A stretch of DNA of 64,000 bases, from assembly GCF_019090095.1 (NCBI RefSeq), contig NZ_JAGQFP010000001.1, positions 1,240,001-1,304,000 of the forward strand, in the 5' to 3' direction. Shown here piece by piece: positions 40,077 through 50,352 of this stretch. Origin of the DNA: Stutzerimonas stutzeri (GTDB taxonomy: Bacteria > Pseudomonadota > Gammaproteobacteria > Pseudomonadales > Pseudomonadaceae). Positions within the stretch are counted from its first letter, which is position 1; the number at the start of each line of letters is the position of its first letter. The notes below the pieces were generated by a model. The model had not been told where the DNA came from and ran no database searches. It was given only the letters and a program-made list of their open reading frames with translations. Both the position numbers and the translations under genes were made by a program.

Positions 40077-41426
40077 ATGAGCCACGCCTGGAGCCCCACC
40101 AGCTGGAGAGCCAAACCCATCCAGCAACAGCCCGAATACCCGGATGCGGCGCATCTGCAGCGTGTAGAAAACACCCTGGCGAGCCTGCCGCCGCTGGTCT
40201 TCGCCGGTGAAGCACGGGAGCTGCGCCGACAGTTTGCCGAGGTCACCCAGGGTCGTGCCTTCCTGCTGCAGGGCGGCGATTGCGCAGAAAGCTTCGCCGA
40301 GTTCTCCGCACCGAAGATCCGCGACACCTTCAAGGTGCTGTTGCAGATGGCGGTGGTGATGACCTTTGCTGCGGGCTGTCCGGTGATCAAGGTCGGTCGC
40401 ATGGCCGGGCAGTTCGCCAAGCCGCGCTCGTCCGGCAACGAGACCATCGACGGCGTCACCCTGCCCGCTTACCGCGGCGATATCGTCAACGGCATCGGCT
40501 TCGATGAGAAAAGCCGCGTGCCGGACCCGGAGCGTCTGCTGCAGGCCTATCATCAGTCCACGGCCAGCTTGAACCTGCTACGCGCGTTCGCGCAGGGCGG
40601 TTTTGCCGACCTGCACCAGGTGCATCAGTGGAACCTCGACTTCATCGCCAACTCGCAAATGGCCGAGAAGTACCACCAGCTGGGCGCGCGGATCGATCAG
40701 GCGCTGAGATTCATGCGCGCCTGCGGCATGGACAACGCACCTCAGTTGCGCGAGACCAATTTCTTCACCGCTCACGAGGCGCTGCTGTTGAACTACGAGC
40801 AGGCCTTCGTTCGACAGGACAGCCTCAGCGGTGGCTGGTACGACTGCTCGGCCCACATGCTGTGGATCGGCGACCGGACGCGACAGCTGGACGGCGCCCA
40901 TGTGGAATTTCTCCGCGGCGTGGGTAACCCGATCGGCGTGAAAGTCGGGCCGAGCATGGATAGCGACGAGCTGATCCGCCTGATCGATATCCTCAATCCG
41001 GAGAACGATCCGGGTCGCCTGAACCTCATCGTGCGGATGGGCGCCGACAAGGTCCAGGATGGCCTGCCACGCCTGATCCAGACCGTGCAGCGCGAAGGCC
41101 GGCATGTGCTGTGGAGTTCCGATCCCATGCACGGCAACACCATGAAGGCCTCCAGCGGCTACAAGACGCGGGACTTCGCACGGGTGTTGGCCGAAGTGCG
41201 GCAGTTTTTCGAGGTACACCGCGCCGAAGGCAGTTATCCGGGCGGCATTCACATCGAGATGACCGGACAGAACGTCACCGAGTGCATCGGCGGTTCGCGC
41301 CCGATCACCGAGGATGGCCTCTCCGACCGCTACCACACCCATTGCGATCCGCGCCTCAACGCCGACCAGTCGCTGGAAATGGCTTTCCTGATCGCCGAAA
41401 CACTGAAGCAGGTGCGGCCGAGCTGA
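40077..41426 (+). CDS. Class II 3-deoxy-7-phosphoheptulonate (DAHP) synthase
   Basis: A 449-residue plant-type (class II) DAHP synthase. It condenses phosphoenolpyruvate and erythrose 4-phosphate, the first step of the shikimate pathway. Family blocks are [12 protein letters not shown] (metal-binding Cys), [66 protein letters not shown] and [18 protein letters not shown] 40077 gives the family start SWSP-like segment ([19 protein letters not shown]). Pseudomonads also carry class I enzymes; class II forms may serve aromatic amino acids or phenazine-type products. No secondary-metabolite genes are close by. Confidence 0.95.
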   Translation: MSHAWSPTSWRAKPIQQQPEYPDAAHLQRVENTLASLPPLVFAGEARELRRQFAEVTQGRAFLLQGGDCAESFAEFSAPKIRDTFKVLLQMAVVMTFAAGCPVIKVGRMAGQFAKPRSSGNETIDGVTLPAYRGDIVNGIGFDEKSRVPDPERLLQAYHQSTASLNLLRAFAQGGFADLHQVHQWNLDFIANSQMAEKYHQLGARIDQALRFMRACGMDNAPQLRETNFFTAHEALLLNYEQAFVRQDSLSGGWYDCSAHMLWIGDRTRQLDGAHVEFLRGVGNPIGVKVGPSMDSDELIRLIDILNPENDPGRLNLIVRMGADKVQDGLPRLIQTVQREGRHVLWSSDPMHGNTMKASSGYKTRDFARVLAEVRQFFEVHRAEGSYPGGIHIEMTGQNVTECIGGSRPITEDGLSDRYHTHCDPRLNADQSLEMAFLIAETLKQVRPS

Positions 41427-41623
41427 CAGCCCCTCTCGATGGGCTTTGGCGCGGCCCGCGCCAAACCTCAGGCTGCACGACAGGTCTAAGCATCAGCGCA
41501 GCATGGACGACTGCTTATCGATGCGGAATCGCATAATCATCAACAACGGACTGTAACATTCGCGCCGCTCTGGTCCGATTCCTACGCGCTCGCAGCCGAA
41601 TCGCCCCACTGAGGAAACCTTGC

Positions 41624-43072
41624 ATGTCCGATTCACCACAGAACAAGGGCGCCGCCGTAGCGGCCTCCATCGGTCTGTTTCTAGGTCCGTTTCTTTTGCT
41701 GTTGTGCATTCTGACCGAGCCTCCGAGCGGGCTTTCGCATGAGGCTTGGCTCACGATGGGCCTGGCCGGCCTGATGGCGGTCTGGTGGTCCACCGAGGCG
41801 ATTCCGATCCCGGCAACCTCGCTGCTGCCGATCCTGCTGATTCCGTTGCTGGGTATCGATACGCTGGCCAAGGCCACCGCGCCCTATGCCAACCCGACTA
41901 TCTTTCTGTTCTTCGGCGGCTTCGTGCTCGGCCTGGCCATGCAGCGCTGGAACCTACACCGGCGGATTGCCTTGGCTACCCTGCTAGCCGTGGGCAACCA
42001 GCCCAGCCGTCAGATTGCCGGATTCATGATCGCCACCGCGTTCATCAGCATGTGGGTCAGCAATACCGCGACCAGCATCATGATGCTGCCCATCGGCCTG
42101 TCGGTCATCGGCCTGCTGGTCACTGGCAGCGACGAAAGAGAAGGCAGCCGTTTCGCCATCGCCCTGCTCTTGGGAATTGCCTATGCAGCCAGCGTCGGCG
42201 GCATCGCGACGCTGATCGGCACGCCACCCAACGCACTGTTGGCAGCCTTCATGCGCGAGACTTACGACGTGCAGATCGGTTTCGGCCAATGGATGCTGCT
42301 GGGGCTGCCGCTGAGCATTGGCATGCTCATTTTCATCTGGTGGTGGCTGACGCGCGGTGGCTTCAAGCTCGCCGGCGGCGACAGCCGTGATCTCCTGGAA
42401 AAGGAAATGGCCGAGCTGGGCCCCATGTCTCGCGCGGAGAAGATGGTCGCTATGGTTTTCGCGCTGGCCGCGGCCGCCTGGATGCTGCAGCCTTTCCTCG
42501 TTGGCTATGTTGAGGGCGTGAACGACACCAGTATCGCCATCGCGGCCGCGCTGGCACTGTTCCTGATTCCAGTGAATTTGCGTGAGCGCGTCTTTCTCAT
42601 GGACTGGGAGCAGGCGAACAAAGCACCGTGGGGCGTGTTGCTGCTGTTCGGTGGTGGCCTGTCGTTGGCCGGCGTGATCGGCGCGTCAGGCCTGGCCGAA
42701 TGGATTGCCGGGAACCTGGGCGCCTCCGGAGCCCTGCCGCTGATTCTGATGATTGGGCTCGTCTCGCTGGTGATCATCTTTCTCACGGAAATCACCTCCA
42801 ACACGGCGACCGCCGCAGCCTTTCTGCCCTTGCTGGGGGCATTGGCGGTTGCACAGGGAATGTCACCTGAGATGCTCGCGATTCCTGCCGCTGTTGCGGC
42901 CAGCTGCGCCTTCATGATGCCCGTGGCGACGCCACCCAACGCGATCGTATTCGGCACAGGCCAGATGCCCATCCAGGCGATGATCAAAGCGGGTTTCGTG
43001 CTGAACCTGTTCGGCGTCGTGTTGGTCACCTTGCTCTGTTACTTACTAGTTGGCTGGATCTGGGGCGGCTGA
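41624..43072 (+). CDS. DASS-family dicarboxylate/sodium symporter
   Basis: A 482-residue inner-membrane transporter of the divalent anion:sodium symporter family (SLC13). About eleven to twelve helices are seen. The two SNT motifs are present (MWVSNTATSIMMLP and TEITSNTATAAAFLP), each followed by a TPPNA element (GTPPNALLAAF and ATPPNAIVFGTGQMP). It should take up succinate, malate, fumarate or a related diacid with sodium. It lies 197 bases after the DAHP synthase gene with its own terminator, so it is probably a separate transcript. Confidence 0.92.
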   Translation: MSDSPQNKGAAVAASIGLFLGPFLLLLCILTEPPSGLSHEAWLTMGLAGLMAVWWSTEAIPIPATSLLPILLIPLLGIDTLAKATAPYANPTIFLFFGGFVLGLAMQRWNLHRRIALATLLAVGNQPSRQIAGFMIATAFISMWVSNTATSIMMLPIGLSVIGLLVTGSDEREGSRFAIALLLGIAYAASVGGIATLIGTPPNALLAAFMRETYDVQIGFGQWMLLGLPLSIGMLIFIWWWLTRGGFKLAGGDSRDLLEKEMAELGPMSRAEKMVAMVFALAAAAWMLQPFLVGYVEGVNDTSIAIAAALALFLIPVNLRERVFLMDWEQANKAPWGVLLLFGGGLSLAGVIGASGLAEWIAGNLGASGALPLILMIGLVSLVIIFLTEITSNTATAAAFLPLLGALAVAQGMSPEMLAIPAAVAASCAFMMPVATPPNAIVFGTGQMPIQAMIKAGFVLNLFGVVLVTLLCYLLVGWIWGG

Positions 43073-43127
43073 GACGTCAACGCTCCGAGGGCGGGAGGTG
43101 CCAGCCGTCATGGACCCCAGAAAAACA

Positions 43128-43149
43128 AAACCCCGCCTAAGCGGGGTTT
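43128..43149. terminator. Bidirectional terminator between the transporter and efp
   Basis: The hairpin AAACCCCGC CTAA GCGGGGTTT lies between the convergent transporter and efp genes, with an A run on its left and TTTG on its right, so it can serve both. Confidence 0.82.
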
Positions 43150-43197
43150 GTGTTCGAGTCGCCCGGCATCGGCCCGGGTTGTCCGCGATAGCCTGGA

Positions 43198-43764
43198 TCA
43201 GGCCTTGATACGGGACTTGTACTCGCCGGTACGGGTGTCGATCTCGATCGAGTCGCCGATTTCGCAGAAGGCGGAAACCTGCAGCTCGGCACCGTTCTTC
43301 AGGCGGGCGGTCTTCATGACCTTGCCGGAGGTGTCGCCGCGTACGGACGGCTCGGTGTAGACGATTTCGCGAACGATGGTGGTCGGCAGTTCAACCGAGA
43401 TCACCTTGTCGTTGTAGAAAACGGCTTCGCAGACGTCGGTCATGCCGTCTTCGATGAAGGTCATCACGCCTTCGAGGTCTTCTTTTTCGATTTCGTACTG
43501 GTTGAACTCTTCGTCCATGAAGACGTAGAGCGGGTCGGCGAAGTAGGAATAGGTCACTTCCTTGCGCTCGAGAATTACCGGCTCCAGCTTGTCATCGGCC
43601 TTGTACACGGTCTCGGTAGCGGAACCGTTGAGCAGGTTCTTCAGCTTCATCTTGACGACGGCACTGTTACGACCGGACTTGTTGAACTCGGCTTTCTGGA
43701 TGACCCAGGGTGCGCCGTTGATAACGGCCACTTGGCCGGCACGGAACTCTTGTGCGGTTTTCAT
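43198..43764 (-). CDS. efp: Translation elongation factor P
   Basis: An EF-P of 188 residues that relieves ribosome stalling at polyproline. The tip of domain I reads [19 protein letters not shown], with Arg at position 32. This is the residue rhamnosylated by EarP in Pseudomonas; the Lys of the EpmA type is not used. The S/T-rich C-terminal OB domain ends [17 protein letters not shown], the usual family ending. earP lies 43 bases upstream on the same strand, so substrate and modifying enzyme are in one transcript. Confidence 0.97.
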   Translation of the reverse strand: MKTAQEFRAGQVAVINGAPWVIQKAEFNKSGRNSAVVKMKLKNLLNGSATETVYKADDKLEPVILERKEVTYSYFADPLYVFMDEEFNQYEIEKEDLEGVMTFIEDGMTDVCEAVFYNDKVISVELPTTIVREIVYTEPSVRGDTSGKVMKTARLKNGAELQVSAFCEIGDSIEIDTRTGEYKSRIKA

Positions 43765-43807
43765 ACGAACATCCGAATGGAATTAGAGACAAAAAACAGG
43801 CCGCGTA

Positions 43808-44947
43808 TCATAGCCAATCTGTGTAAAAAAACACCAGCTTTCCAGCCAGATCGCCGTTGGCGACCTGCTTATGGGTCCAGCGTTCGGCATGCGCGCGCAG
43901 CTCAGCCTCGTGCTCGAGCAACGCGGACCAGGCCGCAGCGCTTCCCTCCCCTGCGTTCCAGGCGTGCCAGAAGGCCCGCAACGCAGCCGCCGGCGCGGGG
44001 TCCAGGTCGTGCAGGTAAAGCTCGAGGAAGGCGTTGAGCTTGTCCCAGTGAGTGTCCTGCTCCTGCGGATAAATGTGCCAGACCAGCGGCCGACCCGCCC
44101 ATTGCGCACGGATGAACGACTCCTCGCCGCGCACCGCGTTGAAGTCACAGCACCATAGCAGCATGTCGTACTGATTCTGGGTCATGAACGGCAGCACCGC
44201 GATCTGCAGCGCGCCACGGGCATGGCGGTCGCCTGCGCTGAGCGCATCCAGGCCCAGCCAGCTCGCCACGTCACCGAGCACACGCCCCTCGGGAACCAAC
44301 AGCAGTGACGGCTGCGAGTCGGCGGCCAGTGCGTCGAGCCAGCCGGCGACCGCGCGATTTTCGTAAGCGAACAGCGAGAGCGTGCGCACTCCCGGCGGCA
44401 CGCTCAGATCGAAGCTCTGCAAAAAGGCTTCGCGCATCGCCGGATCACGCTGGAAGGCCTCGCGCCGCGCCAGCAGATCGCCTTCGCGAATCAAGCCACC
44501 AGTGCCCTGCTCGAAGCCAGGAAAGAAAAAGTACTTCTGCAAGCCATCTGGCTGCATCGAAGGCAACGCATGGCAGCCCACCACCCAGTCCTCGGCACTG
44601 AGGTATTCCAGATTGAGCCAGAGGATACGGCGCTCGCTACGGGCCATCGCCTCGATATAGGCCGCTGGCAGTTGGCAGGCGAAGGCCTCGATCACCACAT
44701 CCGCCGGCTCAGCGCCCGGCCAGTCCGGTGCCCAGTGGCGCACGTCGACGCCCTCATGCCATTGTTGAGCAGCCGTAGCGCTGGTACCTGGGCAAAGCCG
44801 CGCGAAGGTATCCAGATCGTCCACCCACAATCGCACCCGCTGCTTATGCTCTGCCACGAGCTGCCGCGCCAGGCGCCAGGTCACACCGATGTCGCCGTAG
44901 TTATCGACAACGACGCAGAAGATGTCCCAGCTCGCTCTGACCGACAA
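43808..44947 (-). CDS. earP: EF-P arginine rhamnosyltransferase
   Basis: A 379-residue inverting GT-B glycosyltransferase (formerly DUF2331) that transfers rhamnose from dTDP-L-rhamnose to Arg32 of EF-P. The family start WDIFCVVVDNYGDIGVTWRLARQL, with its functional Asp residues, and the later PFMTQNQYDMLLWCCDFNAVRGEESFIRAQWAGRPLVWHIYPQEQDTHWDKLNAFLELY block are intact. The start is read as TTG 44947, because AGAGGAG lies eight bases before it and the family N-terminus begins there; no ATG fits. dTDP-rhamnose synthesis genes are not in this window. Confidence 0.94.
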   Translation of the reverse strand: MSVRASWDIFCVVVDNYGDIGVTWRLARQLVAEHKQRVRLWVDDLDTFARLCPGTSATAAQQWHEGVDVRHWAPDWPGAEPADVVIEAFACQLPAAYIEAMARSERRILWLNLEYLSAEDWVVGCHALPSMQPDGLQKYFFFPGFEQGTGGLIREGDLLARREAFQRDPAMREAFLQSFDLSVPPGVRTLSLFAYENRAVAGWLDALAADSQPSLLLVPEGRVLGDVASWLGLDALSAGDRHARGALQIAVLPFMTQNQYDMLLWCCDFNAVRGEESFIRAQWAGRPLVWHIYPQEQDTHWDKLNAFLELYLHDLDPAPAAALRAFWHAWNAGEGSAAAWSALLEHEAELRAHAERWTHKQVANGDLAGKLVFFYTDWL

Positions 44948-45104
44948 ACCCGATGCTCCTCTGAAAAATTTCACCGTCCCTGCTCTCACCGTGCGGCGAC
45001 AAGGGATACAAGTATGGTGGCCGCGCGAATGGCAGGCACGGCTATTCGCCGGAGCCTAGGGCACCAGGGCGACAAACAAAAGGGGGATGGTAAGACGTTA
45101 TGGA

Positions 45105-45216
45105 GGTGAACCCTACCAGCCACACCCCGGCACACAATGTCACCGCTGCGGCTGCTCCCTTCCGGGCCTGACCGGGTTCACGGCTGATCGTTGCGGGGGG
45201 ACCGGCAGGGCCCACC
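45105..45216 (-). ncRNA. ffs: Signal recognition particle 4.5S RNA
   Basis: Read on the minus strand, the sequence holds the SRP RNA core GGTCAGGCCCGGAAGGGAGCAGCC, quoted in pieces: GGTCAGGCC, the GGAA tetraloop region and AGCAGCC. The outer ends (GGTGGGCCCTGCC and GGTAGGGTTCACC) pair to form the long hairpin. It binds Ffh and targets inner-membrane proteins. Ends are set by pairing and may be off by several bases. Confidence 0.92.
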
Positions 45217-45248
45217 ATAACAAAACCCGCCTGGCGGCGAGCGGCGCC

Positions 45249-45276
45249 ATTGTACCGGCTTATTCCTAACTTACAA
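45249..45276 (-). promoter_or_regulatory. Promoter of the 4.5S RNA gene
   Basis: On the minus strand TTGTAA (45271-45276) and TACAAT (45249-45254) are 16 bases apart, followed by a GC-rich stretch (GGCGCCGC) before the RNA. Confidence 0.6.
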
Positions 45277-45357
45277 CCAATCCTTGATGCGCTAACGCAT
45301 TGACTCGTCGGGCATTAGTGTCGACCGGGATAGCTTGCCGGACGGACGACGCTCCAG

Positions 45358-45390
45358 TGGGAACCGCGCCCCCGCGGCGAATGCAGGCCC
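45358..45390. repeat. Solitary REP element
   Basis: GTGGGAACCGCGCCCCCGCG followed by GCGAATGCAGGCC: a single family II REP in the 510-base gap between ffs and the renalase gene. The rest of the gap (45277-45730) shows no gene that I can support. Confidence 0.75.
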
Positions 45391-45406
45391 GAACCGAACA
45401 CAATGA

Positions 45407-46717
<1,311 letters not shown>

Positions 46718-46813
46718 CAGACCACTGCCCTCGCCCAGGTCGCCACCAAGCGTGTCGGCCTGGTGACTACGCACACAGCTCATTCGAGCAACCGTCAAGC
46801 TGACGCAAGGCGC

Positions 46814-47743
46814 CTAGCCCAACGCGGTATCGAGAAACATCATGACCGCGAAACCGCCCATCAACCCGACCGTCGCGGGCGTCTGATGGCCGTTGCGGTG
46901 GGTTTCGGGAATCACCTCGTGCGAAACCACGAAGATCATCGCGCCGGCGGCCAATCCGAGACTGATCGGGTAAGCAACGGCCAGACCGCTGGAAATGCCC
47001 AGCCCGACCAGAGCACCGAGCGGCTCCATCAAGCCGGACGCCGCAGCGACCACAATCGATCGCCCGGCGGAGAGCCCGGTGGTTCGCAAAGCCAACGCGA
47101 TGGCCAGCCCTTCGGGAATATCCTGTATGGCAATTGCTGTCGTAAGCGGCAGGCCGACGTTCAGGTCGCCGTTGGCGAAACTCACGCCGATGGCCATGCC
47201 CTCCGGAACGTTGTGCAGAACGATGGCGAACACGAATAGCCAGACCCGGCTCATGCGCTGGTGGTTCGGCCCGAACGCGCCGGCGCTCTCGTGCGCGTGC
47301 GGCGTGAAATAGTCCAGCCCGAGCATCAGCAGCACACCGATTCCGAGGCCAGCCACGACGGTCAATGCCGCCAGCACGCCGCTGTCGAACAACTCACGGG
47401 CCGCGGCCAGCCCCGGGAGAATCAGCGAGAACGAACTGGCCGCGAGCATCATGCCGGCCGCAAAGCCCAGCATGCTGTCCTGGGTCCGCGTGGAAATGTT
47501 GTTCAGCACGACCGCCATCAGCGCACCCAACGCCGTGGCGGCGAAACCTGCGCTACCGCCGAGCAAGGCGTAGCGGACATTGCTCTCGTTGCCGTTCTGG
47601 AATGCGTTGTAGCCACTCGCGATCGACAACGAAACGACCACCAGCACTGTACCTATCAGGCCAAGCGTGACGATGGGATTTGCCTGAGCGTGCGCGATCC
47701 ATGCCGCGCGTAGCGTCGCTGCGGCGCTTTGAGTGCTTGCCAT
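46814..47743 (-). CDS. ZIP-family metal permease (ZupT/GufA-like)
   Basis: A 309-residue inner-membrane protein with about eight helices after a short N-terminal extension. The two metal-binding helices are clear: FAIVLHNVPEGMAIGVSF (helix IV, HNVPEG) and AIAIQDIPEGLAIALAL (helix V, QDIPEG). ZIP proteins move zinc, iron or other divalent metals into the cytoplasm. The loop HAHESAGAFGPNHQRM between helices is short and His-poor. It is a lone gene, convergent with the renalase gene, with no regulator site that I recognise. Confidence 0.9.
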   Translation of the reverse strand: MASTQSAAATLRAAWIAHAQANPIVTLGLIGTVLVVVSLSIASGYNAFQNGNESNVRYALLGGSAGFAATALGALMAVVLNNISTRTQDSMLGFAAGMMLAASSFSLILPGLAAARELFDSGVLAALTVVAGLGIGVLLMLGLDYFTPHAHESAGAFGPNHQRMSRVWLFVFAIVLHNVPEGMAIGVSFANGDLNVGLPLTTAIAIQDIPEGLAIALALRTTGLSAGRSIVVAAASGLMEPLGALVGLGISSGLAVAYPISLGLAAGAMIFVVSHEVIPETHRNGHQTPATVGLMGGFAVMMFLDTALG

Positions 47744-48040
47744 GAATGAGGCCCCGAAATAATGGTTATCGCCTGCCGTAACCTAGGGAGACGTACGAGC
47801 GATCGAGCTGCGAGCGACTGGCAGACATCAGTCCGCCAAGGCGCTTCGAGCGTCTTACGGATATGACCATAAGCCACTCGCCGAGTTTGACTGAGCGCGC
47901 GCCGCGCGTGGCGGCGTCAGCGATACGGCGGGGAGATTTCGAAGCGCGCGCCCAGCAGCCCTGCGCTTCGCGACATGCGGCGCGCACCAGCAACAGGATG
48001 AGTAGAGAGGGCGAATGCCGAGGGGGGCAGAACGCAGAAA
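47744..48040. other. Non-coding stretch without recognised gene
   Basis: About 300 bases between the ZIP gene start and the tRNA terminator. Open frames exist on both strands, but they overlap the tRNA genes or lack ribosome sites. No RNA family is recognised. Confidence 0.55.
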
Positions 48041-48068
48041 CAAAAAAAGCGACCCTTGGGTCGCTTTT
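48041..48068 (-). terminator. Terminator of the tRNA-Glu/tRNA-Gly transcript
   Basis: The hairpin AAAAGCGACCC TT GGGTCGCTTTT with a long T run on the minus strand, 39 bases after tRNA-Gly. Confidence 0.9.
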
Positions 48069-48106
48069 CTGCGCTTCGTCACCTTCGATGAGGCTTGAAG
48101 CAAATT

Positions 48107-48182
<76 letters not shown>

Positions 48183-48199
48183 TTGACTTGACGCAATAA

Positions 48200-48275
48200 T
48201 GGCGTCCCCTAGGGGACTCGAACCCCTGTTACCGCCGTGAAAGGGCGGTGTCCTAGGCCACTAGACGAAGGGGAC
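48200..48275 (-). tRNA. tRNA-Glu (anticodon TTC)
   Basis: A 76-nt tRNA. Acceptor GTCCCCT pairs with AGGGGAC, CCA is encoded, anticodon loop CTTTCAC (TTC), T-arm AGGGGTTCGAGTCCCCT. It lies 17 bases before tRNA-Gly in one transcript. Confidence 0.97.
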
Positions 48276-48347
48276 GCAGCCCGGAAACTTCAGCTTTCAT
48301 TCCGGCTTCCAGCGTCTGCGATGTGCTTCTCGCTGCAAGTGGCGCGC

Positions 48348-48376
48348 ATTCTATGGAGCCTACCCAGGGCCGTCAA
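48348..48376 (-). promoter_or_regulatory. Sigma-70 promoter of the tRNA-Glu/tRNA-Gly transcript
   Basis: On the minus strand TTGACG (48371-48376) and TAGAAT (48348-48353) are separated by 17 bases and followed by the discriminator GCGCGCC, the same GC-rich element seen at the tRNA-Ser promoter. Confidence 0.85.
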
Positions 48377-48488
48377 GCGTCATGTGAAAATTTTTTCGGC
48401 ACCGATCCGGTGGGTAGTGCCGAGCTATCAGCTTGCCATCCAACGCTCTACACTCGGCACACAACCGTCGGTTAGAGAGGTGCGCCCC

Positions 48489-49256
48489 GTGTCCCCGGTT
48501 CTGATTACAGGATTGGTCATTGCTGGCCTGTTCATATTGATAGCGATTGGCGTGATCAACCAGATCGTAGAGAAGAACAACCTGGAGAAGGCACGCTTAC
48601 GCGCCGAACTGAGCGACCGTATGCGGCGTTGCGCCAATCTGTCCGACCACATGCCAGGCCAGATGATGACGCCGCCGCTCAAGTCGCTGCTGACGCGTCT
48701 GGAATTGCACCTGGCTGAACAGCTGCTGCCGCTGGACAAGAAGAACGCGACGCTCAGCACCCGAATCGATGCGCTGCGCAGCGCTGTAGCGAAGGGCGAC
48801 GACATCCCTGTTCCGAATCCGCCGGTCAAGGTGACCACCGAGGCGCAGGCCAAGGAGGTTCGTTTGTTGCTCGAGGATCTGCACGCGCAGATCGTATGGG
48901 CCAACAAGCAACAGCAGCTCGACACCCCGGCGGCCAAGCGCTGGCTGCAGCAGATTCAGCGCATGATGGTCATGCTGCATGTCGAATACTTCACCAACGT
49001 AGGTCAACAGGCGTTGCAACAAGGCAGTGCGCACAAGGCACGCCTCGCCTTCGAACGCGGCATTCAGCATATTCGCAAACAGCCAAACCCGGCCGACTAC
49101 CAAGCCCTATTGAAGCCGCTCGAAGCGCACTACGCCCATGCCAACAAGCTCGAGCAGACGCAACAGCAACCCAAGCTTGACGAGCCCAGCGAGCTGGCCG
49201 AAGGTTTGAAAAGCATGGAAAGCGAAGACGACTGGAAGAAAAACAACATCTACTAG
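48489..49256 (+). CDS. Membrane-anchored coiled-coil protein of unknown function
   Basis: A 255-residue protein with one N-terminal membrane helix (LITGLVIAGLFILIAIGVINQIV, residues 5-27) followed by a charged, mostly helical cytoplasmic or periplasmic region rich in Gln, Lys and Leu. I do not recognise a named family. The start is GTG 48489: AGAGAGG lies eight bases upstream and the membrane helix begins at once. An open extension back to 48237 overlaps the tRNA-Glu gene and is not used. It is followed by a GST gene 122 bases later. Confidence 0.75.
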   Translation: MSPVLITGLVIAGLFILIAIGVINQIVEKNNLEKARLRAELSDRMRRCANLSDHMPGQMMTPPLKSLLTRLELHLAEQLLPLDKKNATLSTRIDALRSAVAKGDDIPVPNPPVKVTTEAQAKEVRLLLEDLHAQIVWANKQQQLDTPAAKRWLQQIQRMMVMLHVEYFTNVGQQALQQGSAHKARLAFERGIQHIRKQPNPADYQALLKPLEAHYAHANKLEQTQQQPKLDEPSELAEGLKSMESEDDWKKNNIY

Positions 49257-49378
49257 GCTGAAACGGGCGCTGCGGAACCAGTAGCCGAACCATGGACGTC
49301 TGCCGCGCCTGGCGCAGGTGATCGATGCTGGCCTCCCCGCCCCTTTTCGCCGTCACCGTGCCCGCGTGGAGAAACTCG

Positions 49379-50062
49379 ATGTCACTGACTGTATTCGGCG
49401 CCCCGCTCTCGCCCTTCGTTCGCAAGGTGCGCCTGTGCTTGCTGGAAAAAGGCTTGGACTATCAACTCGAAATCGTCATGCCTTTTACGCCTCCCGAGTG
49501 GTATCTGCAGCTCAATCCGCTGGGGCGCATTCCGGCGATGAAAGATGGTGACCTCTGCCTGGCCGACTCGAGCGTGATCTGCCAATACCTCGAAGAGACC
49601 TACGCGCAGACCGCTCCGCTGTATGGAAGCAACCCAGTGGAACGTGCGCAAATCCGCTGGCTGGAAAAATACGCCGACTACGAACTCGCCCCGCTGACGA
49701 CGTTCGGCATTTTCCGCAACCGGGTGCTGAAACCGAGTTCTGGCCATCCGTGCAACGAAGAGAGCGTGCAGAGTGCGCTGACCCAGAAGCTTCCGCCTCA
49801 CTTCGACTACCTGGAACGCCAGCTCGGCGAGAAGCCGTTCTTCGTGGGCGACCGGCTGTCGATGGCCGACATCGCCTTCACCTGCCAACTGATCAACATG
49901 GAGCACGGCGGCGAACGGCTCGACGCGGACCGTTGGCCGGCGCTGGCTGCGCACTTCGCGAGAATGAAAGAGCGGCCATCGCTGCAAAGTGTGCTGCCCA
50001 GCGAACAGCGGACCACTGCTAAACTCATCGAAATGGGTAAACAAGCGAGCCAGTCCAGCTGA
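49379..50062 (+). CDS. Glutathione S-transferase family protein
   Basis: A 227-residue GST with the thioredoxin-like N-terminal domain (VFGAPLSPFVRKVRLCLLEKGLDYQLE, and the cis-Pro/Glu-Ser-type block GRIPAMKDGDLCLADSSVICQYLEE at about 50-75) and the helical C-terminal domain (FFVGDRLSMADIAFTCQLI). Ser at position 11 of APLSPFVRK is the likely active-site residue. It may detoxify electrophiles or reduce mixed disulfides; substrate unknown. ATG 49379 has GGAG eight bases upstream and replaces a longer open frame. Confidence 0.9.
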   Translation: MSLTVFGAPLSPFVRKVRLCLLEKGLDYQLEIVMPFTPPEWYLQLNPLGRIPAMKDGDLCLADSSVICQYLEETYAQTAPLYGSNPVERAQIRWLEKYADYELAPLTTFGIFRNRVLKPSSGHPCNEESVQSALTQKLPPHFDYLERQLGEKPFFVGDRLSMADIAFTCQLINMEHGGERLDADRWPALAAHFARMKERPSLQSVLPSEQRTTAKLIEMGKQASQSS

Positions 50063-50118
50063 GGTCTCGCCGTGGTAGGAACCTGAAGCCTGGCCCTGAA
50101 AAGCCAAAACGATCAAAA

Positions 50119-50312
50119 GCTTCGGCCCGAGGTCGGGCCTCCTACATAGCGTTCAAAGCCGCGCCACGCCTCTGTTGTCGGAGGCGCAGCGAGCGTAGGT
50201 AACGGCCGAGCGAGGCGCAGGAGTCTGACCCGAAGAGCCAGGCCGCCTACAAACGTCCAAAGGCACGAAGCCGCTGTGCAGAAGGCGCCCCCGCGGCGAA
50301 CGCGGGCGGCGG
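50119..50312. repeat. Scattered REP elements between GST and AAA ATPase genes
   Basis: An inverted family III-like REP (CTTCGGCCCGAGGTCGGGCC then TCCTAC at about 50119-50146) and a family II-like element (GGCGCCCCCGCGGCGAACGC near 50284) lie in the gap between convergent genes. Further GGAGGC-type fragments appear decayed. The 290-base gap has no gene. Confidence 0.75.
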
Positions 50313-50352
50313 TCGAACACGACGGTCCTGCCAAGGGCGTCCCTGGCGCACC

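Noticed and set aside
39960..40553. N-terminal extension of the spermidine-synthase-like protein to 447 residues
   Set aside because: The extra part lies antisense to the class II DAHP synthase start and has no family resemblance; ATG 39959 gives the normal length.
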